Positions 7,886 to 17,512 of a stretch of 52,810 nt of DNA are shown one piece after another (the first letter of the stretch is position 1; every line of letters starts with the position of its first letter). This DNA comes from Deltaproteobacteria bacterium. GTDB lineage: Bacteria; Desulfobacterota; Desulfuromonadia; Geobacterales; Pseudopelobacteraceae. The stretch is taken from contig JAFLLC010000040.1 of NCBI GenBank assembly GCA_019162745.1, forward strand, positions 1 to 52,810, given 5' to 3'. The translations under genes were made by a program, and so were the position numbers. The notes beneath the pieces were generated by a model, which saw nothing but the letters and a program-made list of their open reading frames with translations, was not told where the DNA came from and did not search any database.

Positions 7886-10222
7886 TTAAAACAGGCCGAA
7901 CAAATTTGTTTTATCGTACTCAGTCGGTTCCGTCCCTTTGATAAAGCATTCCATTACAGCCCCCGGCGTACCTTCCTTGGCAAGCTTGCCGGTCCGGGGG
8001 TTGATCAGGACAAACGAAACATTTTCCGGTGCCGTAAAATCTTCGGCAGGCAGAGACATAATCGCTTTCTGCATGAAGTCGCCCCAGATCGGAGCGGCCG
8101 CCTGTCCGCCTGTCCCCGCGCTTCCCAGCGAGCGCTCCTGATCGTAGCCGACCCAGACGCCGGTTACCAGTTGCGGGATATAGCCGACAAACCAGGCATC
8201 CTTTGCTCCGTTGGTGGTGCCGGTCTTTCCGGCAACCGGCCGTCCTATGATGGATGCGCGATGCCCGGTACCGCTGGAAACGACGCTCTGCATCAGGTTT
8301 GTTATGACATAAGCCGTCTCTGGAGGTATTACCGGAACCGGCACGGGGGGCGGTGTTTCCTGAAGGATGGTGCCGTCGGTGTCGGTTACTTTGGTAATGA
8401 AGTATGGAGGAGTCAGCACCCCCCCGTTCGCAAAAACAGCGTACGCAGCGGTCAATTCAAAGGGGGATATTGAGGCTGCCCCGAGCGCCAGCGCCAGATT
8501 GGCTGGAATCGGAGATGTGAACCCCAGTTTTTTTGCGTACTCTGCCGTATACTGGGCCCCGATCTGCTCCATAATTTTCACGCTGACAATATTGATGGAG
8601 TACGTCAACGCCTCACGCATGGTCACGGGACCACGGAACTCGTGGTCGTAGTTCTGCGGCTTCCAGAGCCCGCCGGCACCGTCCGGATATTCGACCGGTG
8701 CATCCTCAATGATCGTCGCCGTAGTCAGCCCTTTGTCAAGGGCTGCGGCGTAAATTATCGGTTTGAAAGCAGAGCCGGCGTTTCTCTTGGCCTGCATGGC
8801 GCGGTTGAACTGGCTTTTTCTGAAGTCGTACCCGCCAACCATCGCCTTGACTCCGCCGCCGCGGGGGTCAAGCGAAACCAGAGCCGCCTGCACTTCAGGT
8901 GTCTGATCAAGCGCAAACTGGGCGCCTTCCTTGTCAAGTTCAGGGGACACTACCGATACCTCGATGACAGAGCCGAGTGTCAGCGCCTTGTTTCCCTTTT
9001 CAGGTTTGCCGTAGTGGTTGATCATGCCGACCCTGCCGCCCCACGCCATATTCTTTCTCGAAAGTATGCCGTTGTGTTCTCCGACCCTGACCAGAGCGTC
9101 ACCTTTTTTAGGGTTGAAGCCGACCACGACGCCAGGATACGTTTCACCGGTTTTAAGGGTGACGGAATCGATTGAATCCTCAATTTTACTGCAAAAAGGG
9201 TCAACCTCCGTTTCATTCAAATACTTGGTTGGCCCCCGGAAGCCCTGACGCTTATCAACGTCTTTAAGTCCCTTGCGGAGACTGTCGTAGGCGGCTCGCT
9301 GCATACCGGCATTCATGGTGGTATAGATCTTCAGCCCCCCTTTGTAGAGTTGCTCTTCGCCGTATTTCTGCTCCAGCTGGATCCGCAGATGTTCAAGAAA
9401 ATAAGCGGCCTGTTCGGTATTGACCTTCTTCATCGGCTGCAGGACGATGGGGGTCTTCCTTGCGTGGTCTGCCTCGACCGGCGTTATATACCCCTCCGTG
9501 GTCATGCGATCAAGTACATACCCCTGACGTTCGCGGGCTCTGTCAAGATGTTTGATGGGGGAATAGGCGTTCGGAGCCTTCGGCAGGCCTGCCAGCATGG
9601 ACATTTCGGCCAGGTTCAGCTGCTCGACATTTTTGCCGAAGTAGGTTTCAGCTGCCGCCTGAACACCGTACGCGCCGCCACCCAAGTATATCTGGTTCAG
9701 GTAAAGGTACAGGATTTCATCCTTAGAGAGCCGCTCCTCCATCCGCTTGGCAAGGATGGCCTCCTTGATCTTGCGGGAAAACTTTTTCTCCGGCGTCAAC
9801 AGCATCGATTTTGTAACCTGCTGAGTGATGGTGGAAGCGCCCTCTTTTTTGCTCATGGACATTACGTTTTTGAAGGCCGCCCGCACAATTCCCAGATAGT
9901 CGATCCCCTTATGGGCGTAGAAATTGGAATCCTCAGCCGAGACAAAGGCCTGAATCAGTCTGCGCGGCATCTTGTTAACCGGTACCACGATGCGGCGTTC
10001 CAGATAAAACTCTCCGACGAGAGTGCCGTCATCGCCAAAAACCTGCGAGACGATGGGGGGCTTGTAGTCAGTCAGCCGATCGATTCTGGGAAGCTTCGCC
10101 ATCAGATAAAATACGTACCCCGATAGACCGAGGAGGGTTACGACAGCCAGCGTCACCGTAAACAGCAACGCCGCTGATAAAAACCCTTTGCTTGAAGTGG
10201 GAGAAAACATCATTCTTTGCAT
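7886..10222 (-). CDS. penicillin-binding protein 1A (class A, bifunctional)
   Basis: Class A PBPs polymerise and cross-link peptidoglycan at the inner membrane. The 778-residue protein has one N-terminal membrane anchor (about 17-41). The GT51 transglycosylase domain contains SAEDSNFYAHKG (catalytic Glu97) and GASTITQQ (128-135). An OB-like insert lies around 350-440. The transpeptidase domain has SAFK (Ser484-Lys487), SIN (542-544) and KTGT (666-669), so all catalytic motifs are present. An AGGAAGG site precedes the ATG at 10222. It is transcribed away from glmS, which supplies an amino-sugar precursor for the same wall. Confidence 0.95.
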   Translation of the reverse strand: MQRMMFSPTSSKGFLSAALLFTVTLAVVTLLGLSGYVFYLMAKLPRIDRLTDYKPPIVSQVFGDDGTLVGEFYLERRIVVPVNKMPRRLIQAFVSAEDSNFYAHKGIDYLGIVRAAFKNVMSMSKKEGASTITQQVTKSMLLTPEKKFSRKIKEAILAKRMEERLSKDEILYLYLNQIYLGGGAYGVQAAAETYFGKNVEQLNLAEMSMLAGLPKAPNAYSPIKHLDRARERQGYVLDRMTTEGYITPVEADHARKTPIVLQPMKKVNTEQAAYFLEHLRIQLEQKYGEEQLYKGGLKIYTTMNAGMQRAAYDSLRKGLKDVDKRQGFRGPTKYLNETEVDPFCSKIEDSIDSVTLKTGETYPGVVVGFNPKKGDALVRVGEHNGILSRKNMAWGGRVGMINHYGKPEKGNKALTLGSVIEVSVVSPELDKEGAQFALDQTPEVQAALVSLDPRGGGVKAMVGGYDFRKSQFNRAMQAKRNAGSAFKPIIYAAALDKGLTTATIIEDAPVEYPDGAGGLWKPQNYDHEFRGPVTMREALTYSINIVSVKIMEQIGAQYTAEYAKKLGFTSPIPANLALALGAASISPFELTAAYAVFANGGVLTPPYFITKVTDTDGTILQETPPPVPVPVIPPETAYVITNLMQSVVSSGTGHRASIIGRPVAGKTGTTNGAKDAWFVGYIPQLVTGVWVGYDQERSLGSAGTGGQAAAPIWGDFMQKAIMSLPAEDFTAPENVSFVLINPRTGKLAKEGTPGAVMECFIKGTEPTEYDKTNLFGLF

Positions 10223-10457
10223 TTAACTTACCTTCCTGTGTAGCTGCTGATTGATTCCGGAGTTTCAACAGTCGCTGTTTTCAGACTGCAGCAAATTAAC
10301 ATATGATGTCAGGAATTCAAACAAATTCAGCTCGGGGAGCACTCAACGGGGCATGCGATAGCTGCTGCATCATCAAAAAAAACTGTGCCATAGGCGACTT
10401 CTTTATGGTATTACGTTCATATTGCATTCCTGTTATTACAGCTTTTTAGGAGATTAT

Positions 10458-12287
10458 ATGTGCGGTATTGTTGGATACATCGGTGATCAGCAGGCAACCC
10501 CTATTATTTTAGATGGGCTTAAAAAACTTGAATATCGCGGCTACGACTCAGCCGGGATTGCCACACTTGTAGAAGGCGGGTCAGCCATCCGCAGAAGTCA
10601 GGGGAAGCTGATTAACCTTGAAAATTTACTGCGGGATCAGCCGCTCTCCGGAACTGTAGGTATAGGCCATACACGCTGGGCAACACATGGCAGACCTTCT
10701 GAAATAAACGCCCATCCGCACAAAGCCGGCCCAATTATTCTGGTGCATAACGGCATCATTGAAAATCACCTGCAGCTGAAAAATCAACTGAGACTGGTTG
10801 GGCATACGTTCAAGAGTGAAACGGACAGCGAAGTAATAGCGCACCTGATCGAAGAAACGCTCCATACCGAGGCTGATTTTGAAAAGGCTGTCAGGCAGTC
10901 GTTAGCACAACTGCGGGGGGCATTTGCTCTTTGCATCCTTAATGAAAAGGATCCTGGGTGTCTGCTCGCAGCCAAGCATGGATCACCGATGGTGGTCGGA
11001 CTCGGCGAGGGAGAATTTTTTGTCGCCTCTGATGTCCCGGCCATCTTAGCCTATACCCGCGAGATGGTGTTTATGGATGATGGTGAGATGGTGGTTTTCA
11101 GAGACGGCTCGGCCCGTTTTTCAACTATCGCAGGTGCGCCTCTTGATAAGCAGGCGCGCCATATCGACTGGTCCCCGCTGATGGCCGAAAAGGGAGGATA
11201 CCGGCACTTCATGCTGAAAGAGATTCACGAACAGCCGCGCGCCGTACGCGACACCATTGCCGGCCGACTGCTTGAGGGAGACGGGGATGTGCACCTTGAG
11301 ACGCTGCAGTTCAGCGATCGTCAGTTGGCGGCGATCAAGCGGATTGTCATTATCGCCTGCGGCACATCATGGCACTCGGCTCTGCTTGGTAAATTCTATA
11401 TCGAGGGGCTCTGCCGGATTCCGGTTGAAGTAGATTTCGCCTCCGAGTTCCGTTATCGCAGCCCGGTTATGGATGAAAACACGCTGGCTATAGTCATCTC
11501 CCAGTCGGGGGAGACGGCCGACACTCTGGCGGCCCTGCGCGAAGCAAAATCGCTCGGTGCCATGAATATGGCAATCTGCAACGTAGTTGATTCTTCCATT
11601 GCCCGCGAAGCTGCCGGGGTGATTTACACCCACGCAGGCCCTGAGATCGGCGTCGCTTCAACCAAGGCTTTTGTGACTCAATTGATTGCTCTGTATCTCT
11701 TTACGATTCGCTTGGGACGTGCCAACTGCACGATTGATGCTGTTCATGGTCAGCAGATGATCGCATCGCTCAAGAAAGTATCCGGGCTGCTGGTGGAAAC
11801 CCTGAAGCTGAACGAAGCGGTTGAAACAATCGCAAAAAAATATATGAACGCTCGAGATTTTCTGTACCTCGGTCGCGGCAAAAATTATCCGATCGCTCTC
11901 GAAGGGGCGCTGAAGCTTAAGGAAATTTCCTACATCCACGCCGAGGGGTACCCGGCTGGTGAAATGAAACATGGACCGATCGCCCTTATTGACGAGGATG
12001 TGCCGGTGGTTGTGCTGGTGCCCAAAGGGAGCACTTACGAAAAAACGCTCTCCAACATGGAGGAAATTATCGCTCGTGGCGGTCGTGTAATCGCCGTCTG
12101 TTCCGTCGGCGATGAAGATGTGCGTGCCAGGGCGGAAACGACTATTGAAATTCCGGGCCTTGATGAGGATCTTGAACCGCTGCTGCTGTCGGTGCCGCTG
12201 CAGCTTCTGGCGTACCACATTGCCGTGTTGAAGGGCACGGACGTTGATCAGCCGCGGAACCTGGCCAAGAGCGTTACTGTTGAGTGA
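10458..12287 (+). CDS. glmS: glucosamine-6-phosphate synthase (isomerising)
   Basis: GlmS converts fructose-6-phosphate and glutamine to glucosamine-6-phosphate, the first step to UDP-GlcNAc. The start at 10458 is fixed by biology: the nucleophile must be the residue after Met, and the sequence reads [14 protein letters not shown] lies 6 bases upstream. The 609-residue protein has the glutaminase domain ([17 protein letters not shown]) and two SIS sugar-isomerase domains ([30 protein letters not shown]). It ends in the invariant [14 protein letters not shown] diverged second copy of this gene's last 50 codons lies at 14072-14224, downstream of hipBA. Confidence 0.97.
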   Translation: MCGIVGYIGDQQATPIILDGLKKLEYRGYDSAGIATLVEGGSAIRRSQGKLINLENLLRDQPLSGTVGIGHTRWATHGRPSEINAHPHKAGPIILVHNGIIENHLQLKNQLRLVGHTFKSETDSEVIAHLIEETLHTEADFEKAVRQSLAQLRGAFALCILNEKDPGCLLAAKHGSPMVVGLGEGEFFVASDVPAILAYTREMVFMDDGEMVVFRDGSARFSTIAGAPLDKQARHIDWSPLMAEKGGYRHFMLKEIHEQPRAVRDTIAGRLLEGDGDVHLETLQFSDRQLAAIKRIVIIACGTSWHSALLGKFYIEGLCRIPVEVDFASEFRYRSPVMDENTLAIVISQSGETADTLAALREAKSLGAMNMAICNVVDSSIAREAAGVIYTHAGPEIGVASTKAFVTQLIALYLFTIRLGRANCTIDAVHGQQMIASLKKVSGLLVETLKLNEAVETIAKKYMNARDFLYLGRGKNYPIALEGALKLKEISYIHAEGYPAGEMKHGPIALIDEDVPVVVLVPKGSTYEKTLSNMEEIIARGGRVIAVCSVGDEDVRARAETTIEIPGLDEDLEPLLLSVPLQLLAYHIAVLKGTDVDQPRNLAKSVTVE

Positions 12288-12507
12288 CTATGGATTAAGG
12301 ATCTGGCGGGGAATCAGGGCGGGATAAAATCGTTATAGCAGGCGCGTGCCTTGCATCAAGTTGTAAGTATTCGGCCAACTACGTTCAGAACTCCTGATCT
12401 CCTTTCATGCGTTTCAAGCCAAGTTTTTTACTAAAACTATTGATCGGAGTTTCTGTTGGTTTACCTTCAAATACTCCCGCTTACAAAATCTTTAACTAAA
12501 AATATAG

Positions 12508-12537
12508 TTTACTTAAATACCAAATATAATATATTAT
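12508..12537 (+). promoter_or_regulatory. possible hipBA promoter in AT-rich leader
   Basis: TTTACT (12508-12513) and TATTAT (12532-12537) are separated by 18 bases, 22 bases before the hipB-like start. The surrounding bases are very AT-rich, unlike the flanks, and contain a 12-base palindrome (ATAATATATTAT) that could act as an operator. No E. coli-type HipB operator is visible. Confidence 0.35.
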
Positions 12538-12558
12538 GTAAAATATAATTTCAGTTAA

Positions 12559-12867
12559 ATGGAATATGAAGTGATTTGTTCTGACCAAAAACTTAAAGAG
12601 CTGGGCTCTCGCCTCAAGGTTGAGATATTAAGACGAAATGAGCCTCAAGCGAAGTTCGCTTCCCGCATCGGGGTGAGCGTACCAACACTGCGAAAAATGA
12701 TTGCCGGTGACCCTACAGTTAAAATCGGCTCTTGGTCTGCATCCCTGGAAATCCTTGGTCGCTCTGGAGATCTGGATTTAATTCTTGCCCTACCAGAAGA
12801 TCTGTTTGCCAAATATGATGTTATTAACAAACCGGCTCGCCAACGTGCTTCTGGTAAAAAACTATGA
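12559..12867 (+). CDS. HipB-like HTH antitoxin
   Basis: The 102-residue protein has an XRE-type helix-turn-helix in the middle (QAKFASRIGVSVPTLRKMIAG). Its C-terminal tail is basic (ARQRASGKKL). By position it is the HipB-type antitoxin that binds HipA and represses the operon. The next gene starts inside its stop codon (ATGA overlap), so the two are translationally coupled. No clear ribosome-binding site precedes the ATG; with the promoter so close, a nearly leaderless transcript is possible. The AT content is higher than that of the neighbouring glmS. Confidence 0.8.
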   Translation: MEYEVICSDQKLKELGSRLKVEILRRNEPQAKFASRIGVSVPTLRKMIAGDPTVKIGSWSASLEILGRSGDLDLILALPEDLFAKYDVINKPARQRASGKKL

Positions 12868-14051
12868 TCTACAAGATAAATGTTTGGGAGAGGTCTTTAG
12901 AGAATCCACGGCTTGTGGGTGAGATGATTTGCGATCTTACCGGCGGTCGGGCCAAAAGTGCATTCCGGTATGACAGTAGTTATCTCAACTCCAAGTGTCA
13001 CATCTGCATAGACCCGGTGTCACTGCCTTTAAACACAGAAACTTTTGTTGTCAGCTCTTCACTATTTGGCGCCTTTGAGGATAGTCTTCCAGATGACTGG
13101 GGGAAGAGGCTTCTTGTCCGGCGGCATAATATTCCACGACATGATCAGAACTTGCCCAGCTTATTGCTTGCTCTTGGTAGTTCAGGGTTGGGAGCATTGT
13201 TATTCACGGATAGCGACAAACCTCACGCCACATCCACAGAAACTTCGATCATCCACCTGTCAACTCTTGTGACTGCAGCTGAGCAGTTTGAACGAGGTGA
13301 TCCACAAGAGCCCGGCTTAGCTCTTCTTTTCGGTGCCGGGAGCTCGCCTGGTGGTGCCCGTCCCAAAGTGGTGGTATTCGATGAGGAAACCGGCGGCCAC
13401 TATGTTGCCAAGTTCCCAAGTGTGAAGGATCAGGAAGATGTTGTCGGGATTGAGTCAGCAACTATGAATATGGCGCGCCTGGCAGGTCTCAATGTCCCGG
13501 ATACCTGTCTTGTCCGATGTGAGCGGAAGCCCGTTCTCCTCGTACGCAGGTTCGACGTTACTCCTCAAAACAGTCGCAATCATATGATCAGCTTCCAGAC
13601 GCTACTGAAAGCTCAGGGTTATTACCAACATCGCTATCAGGATCTTCTTGCGGTCCTGAGGAAATACAGTAACGATCCACAAGAGGATTCGGAGCGTTTT
13701 TTCCGCCAGATGGTTTTTAATGCGGTTGTGGGAAATACGGATGACCATTTGAAGAATTTCTGGATGATTTACAGCCACCTTCAGGGATGGCGGCTCTCTC
13801 CCGCCTTCGACCTGATCCCTAATGTGGGAAGGAACGATGAACACGTGCTGTTCTTCGACACGGGGGCATATTTCCCCGGCAGAAAAAGGCTTGAAAAACT
13901 TGGTCGGCAGTGGGGGATCCATAACGCAGATCTCGTGGTGGCTCAGGTATTCGAAGCCGTAGCCGCCTGGAGGGAAATCTTTGCAATTGGCGGAGTCTCA
14001 GCTGTTGATATCGACAAGTTTAAGGAGATTGATGCGAATTTGTTGAGCTGA
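12864..14051 (+). CDS. HipA-family serine/threonine kinase toxin
   Basis: HipA kinases slow growth by phosphorylating targets such as glutamyl-tRNA synthetase, producing persister cells. The 395-residue protein has the expected parts: an N-terminal subdomain (VWERSLENPRLVGEM, LPDDWGKRLL), a Gly/Ser-rich loop (GAGSSPGGARPK, 157-168), Lys183 in YVAKFPS, the catalytic loop VVGNTDDHLKNF (Asn291, Asp293, Asp294, His295) and the metal-binding SPAFDL with Asp316. All key residues are present, so it is probably active. The substrate is unknown. The stop at 14051 is followed 20 bases later by a diverged glmS 3' fragment. Confidence 0.9.
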   Translation: MIYKINVWERSLENPRLVGEMICDLTGGRAKSAFRYDSSYLNSKCHICIDPVSLPLNTETFVVSSSLFGAFEDSLPDDWGKRLLVRRHNIPRHDQNLPSLLLALGSSGLGALLFTDSDKPHATSTETSIIHLSTLVTAAEQFERGDPQEPGLALLFGAGSSPGGARPKVVVFDEETGGHYVAKFPSVKDQEDVVGIESATMNMARLAGLNVPDTCLVRCERKPVLLVRRFDVTPQNSRNHMISFQTLLKAQGYYQHRYQDLLAVLRKYSNDPQEDSERFFRQMVFNAVVGNTDDHLKNFWMIYSHLQGWRLSPAFDLIPNVGRNDEHVLFFDTGAYFPGRKRLEKLGRQWGIHNADLVVAQVFEAVAAWREIFAIGGVSAVDIDKFKEIDANLLS

Positions 14052-14071
14052 TTGTATGAACCGATATCTCG

Positions 14072-14224
14072 GAAACAACCATTGAGGTGCCGGGACTCGA
14101 CGTAGAGCTTGAACCGCTGCTGCTGTCGGTGCCGCTACAGCTTCTGGCGTACCACATTGCCGTGTTGAAGGGGACTGACGTCGATCAGCCGAGGAACCTG
14201 GCAAAAAGCGTTACGGTAGAGTAG
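14072..14224 (+). pseudogene. second, diverged copy of the glmS 3' end
   Basis: The 153 bases read in frame as the last 50 residues of GlmS plus a stop ([18 protein letters not shown] through [13 protein letters not shown]). They match the intact glmS end (12135-12287) at about 131 of 153 positions by hand count, and nearly all differences are silent third-position changes. No start codon or upstream glmS sequence accompanies it. The stop codons differ (TAG here, TGA in glmS), as do the downstream flanks. This fits displacement of an older glmS end by an incoming segment carrying hipBA and a related glmS end, by integration or homologous recombination. It is not a recent tandem duplication. 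Confidence 0.9.
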
Positions 14225-14271
14225 GCGGATACGATGTCTGGAACAAATGGTTTGGCAGTAGTACAAAAAAC

Positions 14272-14314
14272 AGAAGGGCTATCCCCCAACCCTGGTTTAC
14301 GGGATAACCCTTCT
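14272..14314. terminator. stem-loop after the glmS remnant
   Basis: A 14-base arm (AGAAGGGCTATCCC) pairs with GGGATAACCCTTCT at one mismatch, around a 15-base loop. An A6 run just upstream becomes a U-tract on the minus strand, so termination is best supported in that direction. On the plus strand it is the likely original end of the glmS transcript. Confidence 0.6.
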
Positions 14315-14400
14315 GGTTCACCCCTTCTTTATAGTAAGGGGTCCCAAAATTTTTCCTATGACATACCGCCACTAACATCCAACAACCAGTCAGAAACAAG

Positions 14401-14428
14401 TTGACATTTTTTTATCATTTGATATAAG
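14401..14428 (+). promoter_or_regulatory. sigma70-type promoter of the arsR-trxB series
   Basis: TTGACA at 14401-14406 is separated by 16 bases from TATAAG at 14423-14428, about 30 bases before the arsR-like start codon. The -35 box is a perfect consensus. Confidence 0.7.
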
Positions 14429-14442
14429 AATATTCGAATATT
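14429..14442. promoter_or_regulatory. putative ArsR-type operator palindrome
   Basis: AATATTCGAATATT is a perfect 14-base palindrome directly after the -10 box and 16 bases before the start codon of the ArsR-family gene. This is where an autorepressor of this family would bind. The assignment is inferred from position and symmetry. Confidence 0.65.
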
Positions 14443-14457
14443 ACCAAGGGAGCTTCT

Positions 14458-14808
14458 GTGGATTTTGATAATGCCAACAAATGGGCTGAGTATTTAAAAG
14501 CCCTTGCTCATCCGACCCGTCTCCAGATAGTCGCGGAGTTGCTTAAAGGCACCAAGTGCGTAACCGACATTCAGGACATTCTGCCGGCATCCCAATCCAA
14601 TATCTCTCAACATTTAACCGTCCTTCGCCATGCCGGGATTGTAAATTTCGCCCAGGACGGCTCCCAGCGCTGCTACTACGTGAGTCGTCCAAAGTTGGTA
14701 TCAACGGTTATCGACCTGCTGGAAGAGGGAGAGCCTGCCATTTGTAAAGCGAAGGCGGAGATCGACCAGGAAAAACAATCATCAGGAGGTAGCTGCTGTG
14801 TGCGATAG
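14458..14808 (+). CDS. ArsR/SmtB-family transcriptional repressor
   Basis: The 116-residue winged-helix protein has the ArsR core: ALAHPTRLQIVAELL, TDIQDIL, SQSNISQHLTVLRHAGIV and a beta wing (DGSQRCYYV). These dimeric repressors release DNA on binding metal, metalloid or oxidised thiols. Cysteines occur in GTKCVTD before the recognition helix and in the C-terminal GGSCCVR. The classical ELCVCDL arsenic site is not present, so the inducer is unclear. The start is GTG at 14458 with GGGAG a few bases upstream. It leads a series with trxB, a SelW-like selenoprotein gene and two methyltransferases. Confidence 0.88.
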   Translation: MDFDNANKWAEYLKALAHPTRLQIVAELLKGTKCVTDIQDILPASQSNISQHLTVLRHAGIVNFAQDGSQRCYYVSRPKLVSTVIDLLEEGEPAICKAKAEIDQEKQSSGGSCCVR

Positions 14809-14835
14809 CTATCGACCGAGGTTGTTACCTTTTAA

Positions 14836-15807
<972 letters not shown>

Positions 15808-15833
15808 GCCAACATATAAAAGGAGCAAGACGT

Positions 15834-16064
15834 ATGAAGATCAAGATTCAATATTGCGCATCTTGAGGGCACCAGCCCCGTGCAGCGAGTCTCGCTGCAG
15901 AATTGAAGGAACAGTTGAAGGCAGCAGAGGTTGAAATGGAAATTGGGCCACAAAAAAGTGAGTTTGCCGTATTTGTTGATGAGGTAGCGGTCTTTTCTCG
16001 TTTTGAACAACGTCGGTTTCCTGAAGCTGACGAACTGGTGGAAATTTGTAACAAGTTAGTTTAG
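15834..16064 (+). CDS. SelW-like (Rdx family) selenoprotein with in-frame UGA
   Basis: Reading the TGA at 15864-15866 as selenocysteine gives a continuous 76-residue protein that starts MKIKIQYCASU-GHQPR and ends EICNKLV. The Y-C-x-x-U-G-[YH]-x-P-R start is the hallmark of the SelW/SelT/SelH (Rdx) thioredoxin-like family: redox Cys8 and Sec11, then a helix (AASLAAELKEQLKA). GPQKSEFAVFVDEVAVFSR matches the family's central strands. AGGAG lies about 10 bases before the ATG. An 8-bp hairpin 14 bases after the UGA fits a bacterial SECIS element. An ordinary gene caller would miss this gene or split it at the UGA. It follows trxB and probably acts in thiol redox control. Confidence 0.85.
15881..15899 (+). 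promoter_or_regulatory. candidate bacterial SECIS hairpin
   Basis: TGCAGCGA (15881-15888) pairs perfectly with TCGCTGCA (15892-15899) around GUC. If the last pair opens, the loop is AGUCU, close to the AGGUCU loop of E. coli fdhF. The stem starts 14 bases after the UGA and the apex is about 24 bases from it, within the spacing usual for SelB-dependent insertion. It lies within the coding sequence, as bacterial SECIS elements do. Confidence 0.75.
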
Positions 16065-16134
16065 TAGCAATCAAAGGAACTCAAAATAGTAGTAGATTAT
16101 CTTCAAGCCGTTGCCATTAGGAAAGGAGCGGAAT

Positions 16135-16725
16135 ATGGACTGGGATGAATGCTACAGCGAACCGGGGTTTGCCCACGGGATAGCGCCGAATGAATTTCTC
16201 GTGTCAGTAGTGGGCAGGATTCCGAAAGGAAAGATTCTTTCTCTGGCAGAGGGTGAAGGCAAAAATGCCGTTTATCTGGCGTCTTTGGGGTATGAGGTCA
16301 CCGGAGTTGATGGTTCAATAGTCGGCCTGCATAAAGCCGCCACAATGGCAACAGAGCGTGGTGTAACTATTACGACAATCCATGCAGATCTGGGTCTGTT
16401 CAAGATAGAAGCTGAACAGTGGAATGGAATTGTCGCCTGCTATTGCCATGTGCCTTCGGCAATCCGTATTCCACTTCATCACGCTGCGGTGCGGGGATTG
16501 AAATCCGGCGGTGTCTTCGTGCTGGAAGCTTTCAGCACGGAGCAATTCATCTACGATACTGACGGTCCTCATTCTCTCGATATGCTCATGAAGTTGGATG
16601 ACCTGAAGCAAGAACTTGCCGGGCTGGAATTTGCTCATGCTGTTCAGATTATACGGGAAGCCCAGGAGGGGAGTCGGCATGCCGGGGTTGTGTCGGTTAT
16701 TCAGGTCGTTGGCGTCAAACCGTGA
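16135..16725 (+). CDS. class I SAM-dependent methyltransferase
   Basis: The 196-residue protein is a small Rossmann-fold methyltransferase: ILSLAEGEGKNAVYLASLG (motif I, about residues 34-52), VTGVDGS (acidic motif II) and LKSGGVFVLEAF. It is reminiscent of TehB/UbiE-type proteins that methylate small molecules or metalloids, but the substrate cannot be read from sequence. The start at 16135 is chosen because AAAGGAG sits 7 bases upstream; an earlier in-frame ATG at 16111 lacks one. It is 70 bases after the selenoprotein gene and is probably in the same transcript. Confidence 0.85.
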   Translation: MDWDECYSEPGFAHGIAPNEFLVSVVGRIPKGKILSLAEGEGKNAVYLASLGYEVTGVDGSIVGLHKAATMATERGVTITTIHADLGLFKIEAEQWNGIVACYCHVPSAIRIPLHHAAVRGLKSGGVFVLEAFSTEQFIYDTDGPHSLDMLMKLDDLKQELAGLEFAHAVQIIREAQEGSRHAGVVSVIQVVGVKP

Positions 16726-16794
16726 TATGGCAATCCCATAACTAGTCGTACCTGGGAGCCATTTTCGTATCAGTAGTAATGAAAGGAATGTTGC

Positions 16795-17409
16795 ATGAAA
16801 CAGACAGACGAAACCGCCCGCTATCTGAAATCCTGCAGAAGTGAGTTCTGGCGAAAGGTCTTTGCGGCTGAGCTGGGCTACCTCCTGCAACACCTGAATC
16901 CTGGTGACGAAGTTCTCAGCGTGGGATGCGGCCCCGCACATATAGAAAGCGCTCTGACTGCCCACGGTTTTATGGTGGTTGGTCTGGATGTCTCTCGTGA
17001 GGCACTGGCGTGTGCCCCTGATTCTGTCAGGGCTGTTGCTGCCTCCGCAGAGGATATGCCGTTTCCGGATGCCTCTTTTGATGTTGTGCTTTATATTGCC
17101 TCACTGCAGTTTATTGAAAATTACCGCACGGCTCTTGAACGGACAGCTCGGGTTCTTAAGCCGGGCGGAATATTGATCGCCATGCTGCTCAACCCCGCTT
17201 CAGAGTTTTTTAAAACCAGATACGCCAGTGGAGACTCTTATGTCCGTAAGCTCAGACACACGGATCTGCAAGAACTTGAGCAGGCCGCAGCAGAATGGTT
17301 TGACACACAGGGGGAGTATTTTATGGGGATTGATGGTGAAGAGCTGTTTGACAGCGCCGATTCGGCAACTGCGGCGTTGTATGTAATCAAAGGAGTAAAG
17401 AGAGCCTGA
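16795..17409 (+). CDS. class I SAM-dependent methyltransferase (Methyltransf_11 type)
   Basis: The 204-residue protein shows VLSVGCGPAHIESALTAHG (motif I), VVGLDVSREAL (motif II), AEDMPFPDASFDVVL and LKPGGILIAMLLNP. This is the standard Methyltransf_11 pattern of small-molecule methylases. AAAGGAA precedes the ATG at 16795. It is the last gene of the arsR-led series. It is not closely similar to the previous methyltransferase outside shared motifs, so the two probably act on different substrates or steps. Confidence 0.85.
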   Translation: MKQTDETARYLKSCRSEFWRKVFAAELGYLLQHLNPGDEVLSVGCGPAHIESALTAHGFMVVGLDVSREALACAPDSVRAVAASAEDMPFPDASFDVVLYIASLQFIENYRTALERTARVLKPGGILIAMLLNPASEFFKTRYASGDSYVRKLRHTDLQELEQAAAEWFDTQGEYFMGIDGEELFDSADSATAALYVIKGVKRA

Positions 17410-17512
17410 CGGGCAGCGTGCCTAGGGGGTGTTTTGGCAGTATACAACTTGATTTTTCCCGAGTATTCTTTCCCGCAGATTATAATGAAGTCACGGAAAA
17501 GGTGGCCATGTT

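Noticed and set aside
10223-10457. glmS leader as a possible glmS ribozyme
   Set aside because: No catalytic core pattern could be found, and the ribozyme is mainly a Gram-positive feature.
12288-12558. Search for a transposase or integrase remnant next to hipBA
   Set aside because: No coding trace or terminal inverted repeat was recognisable on either strand.
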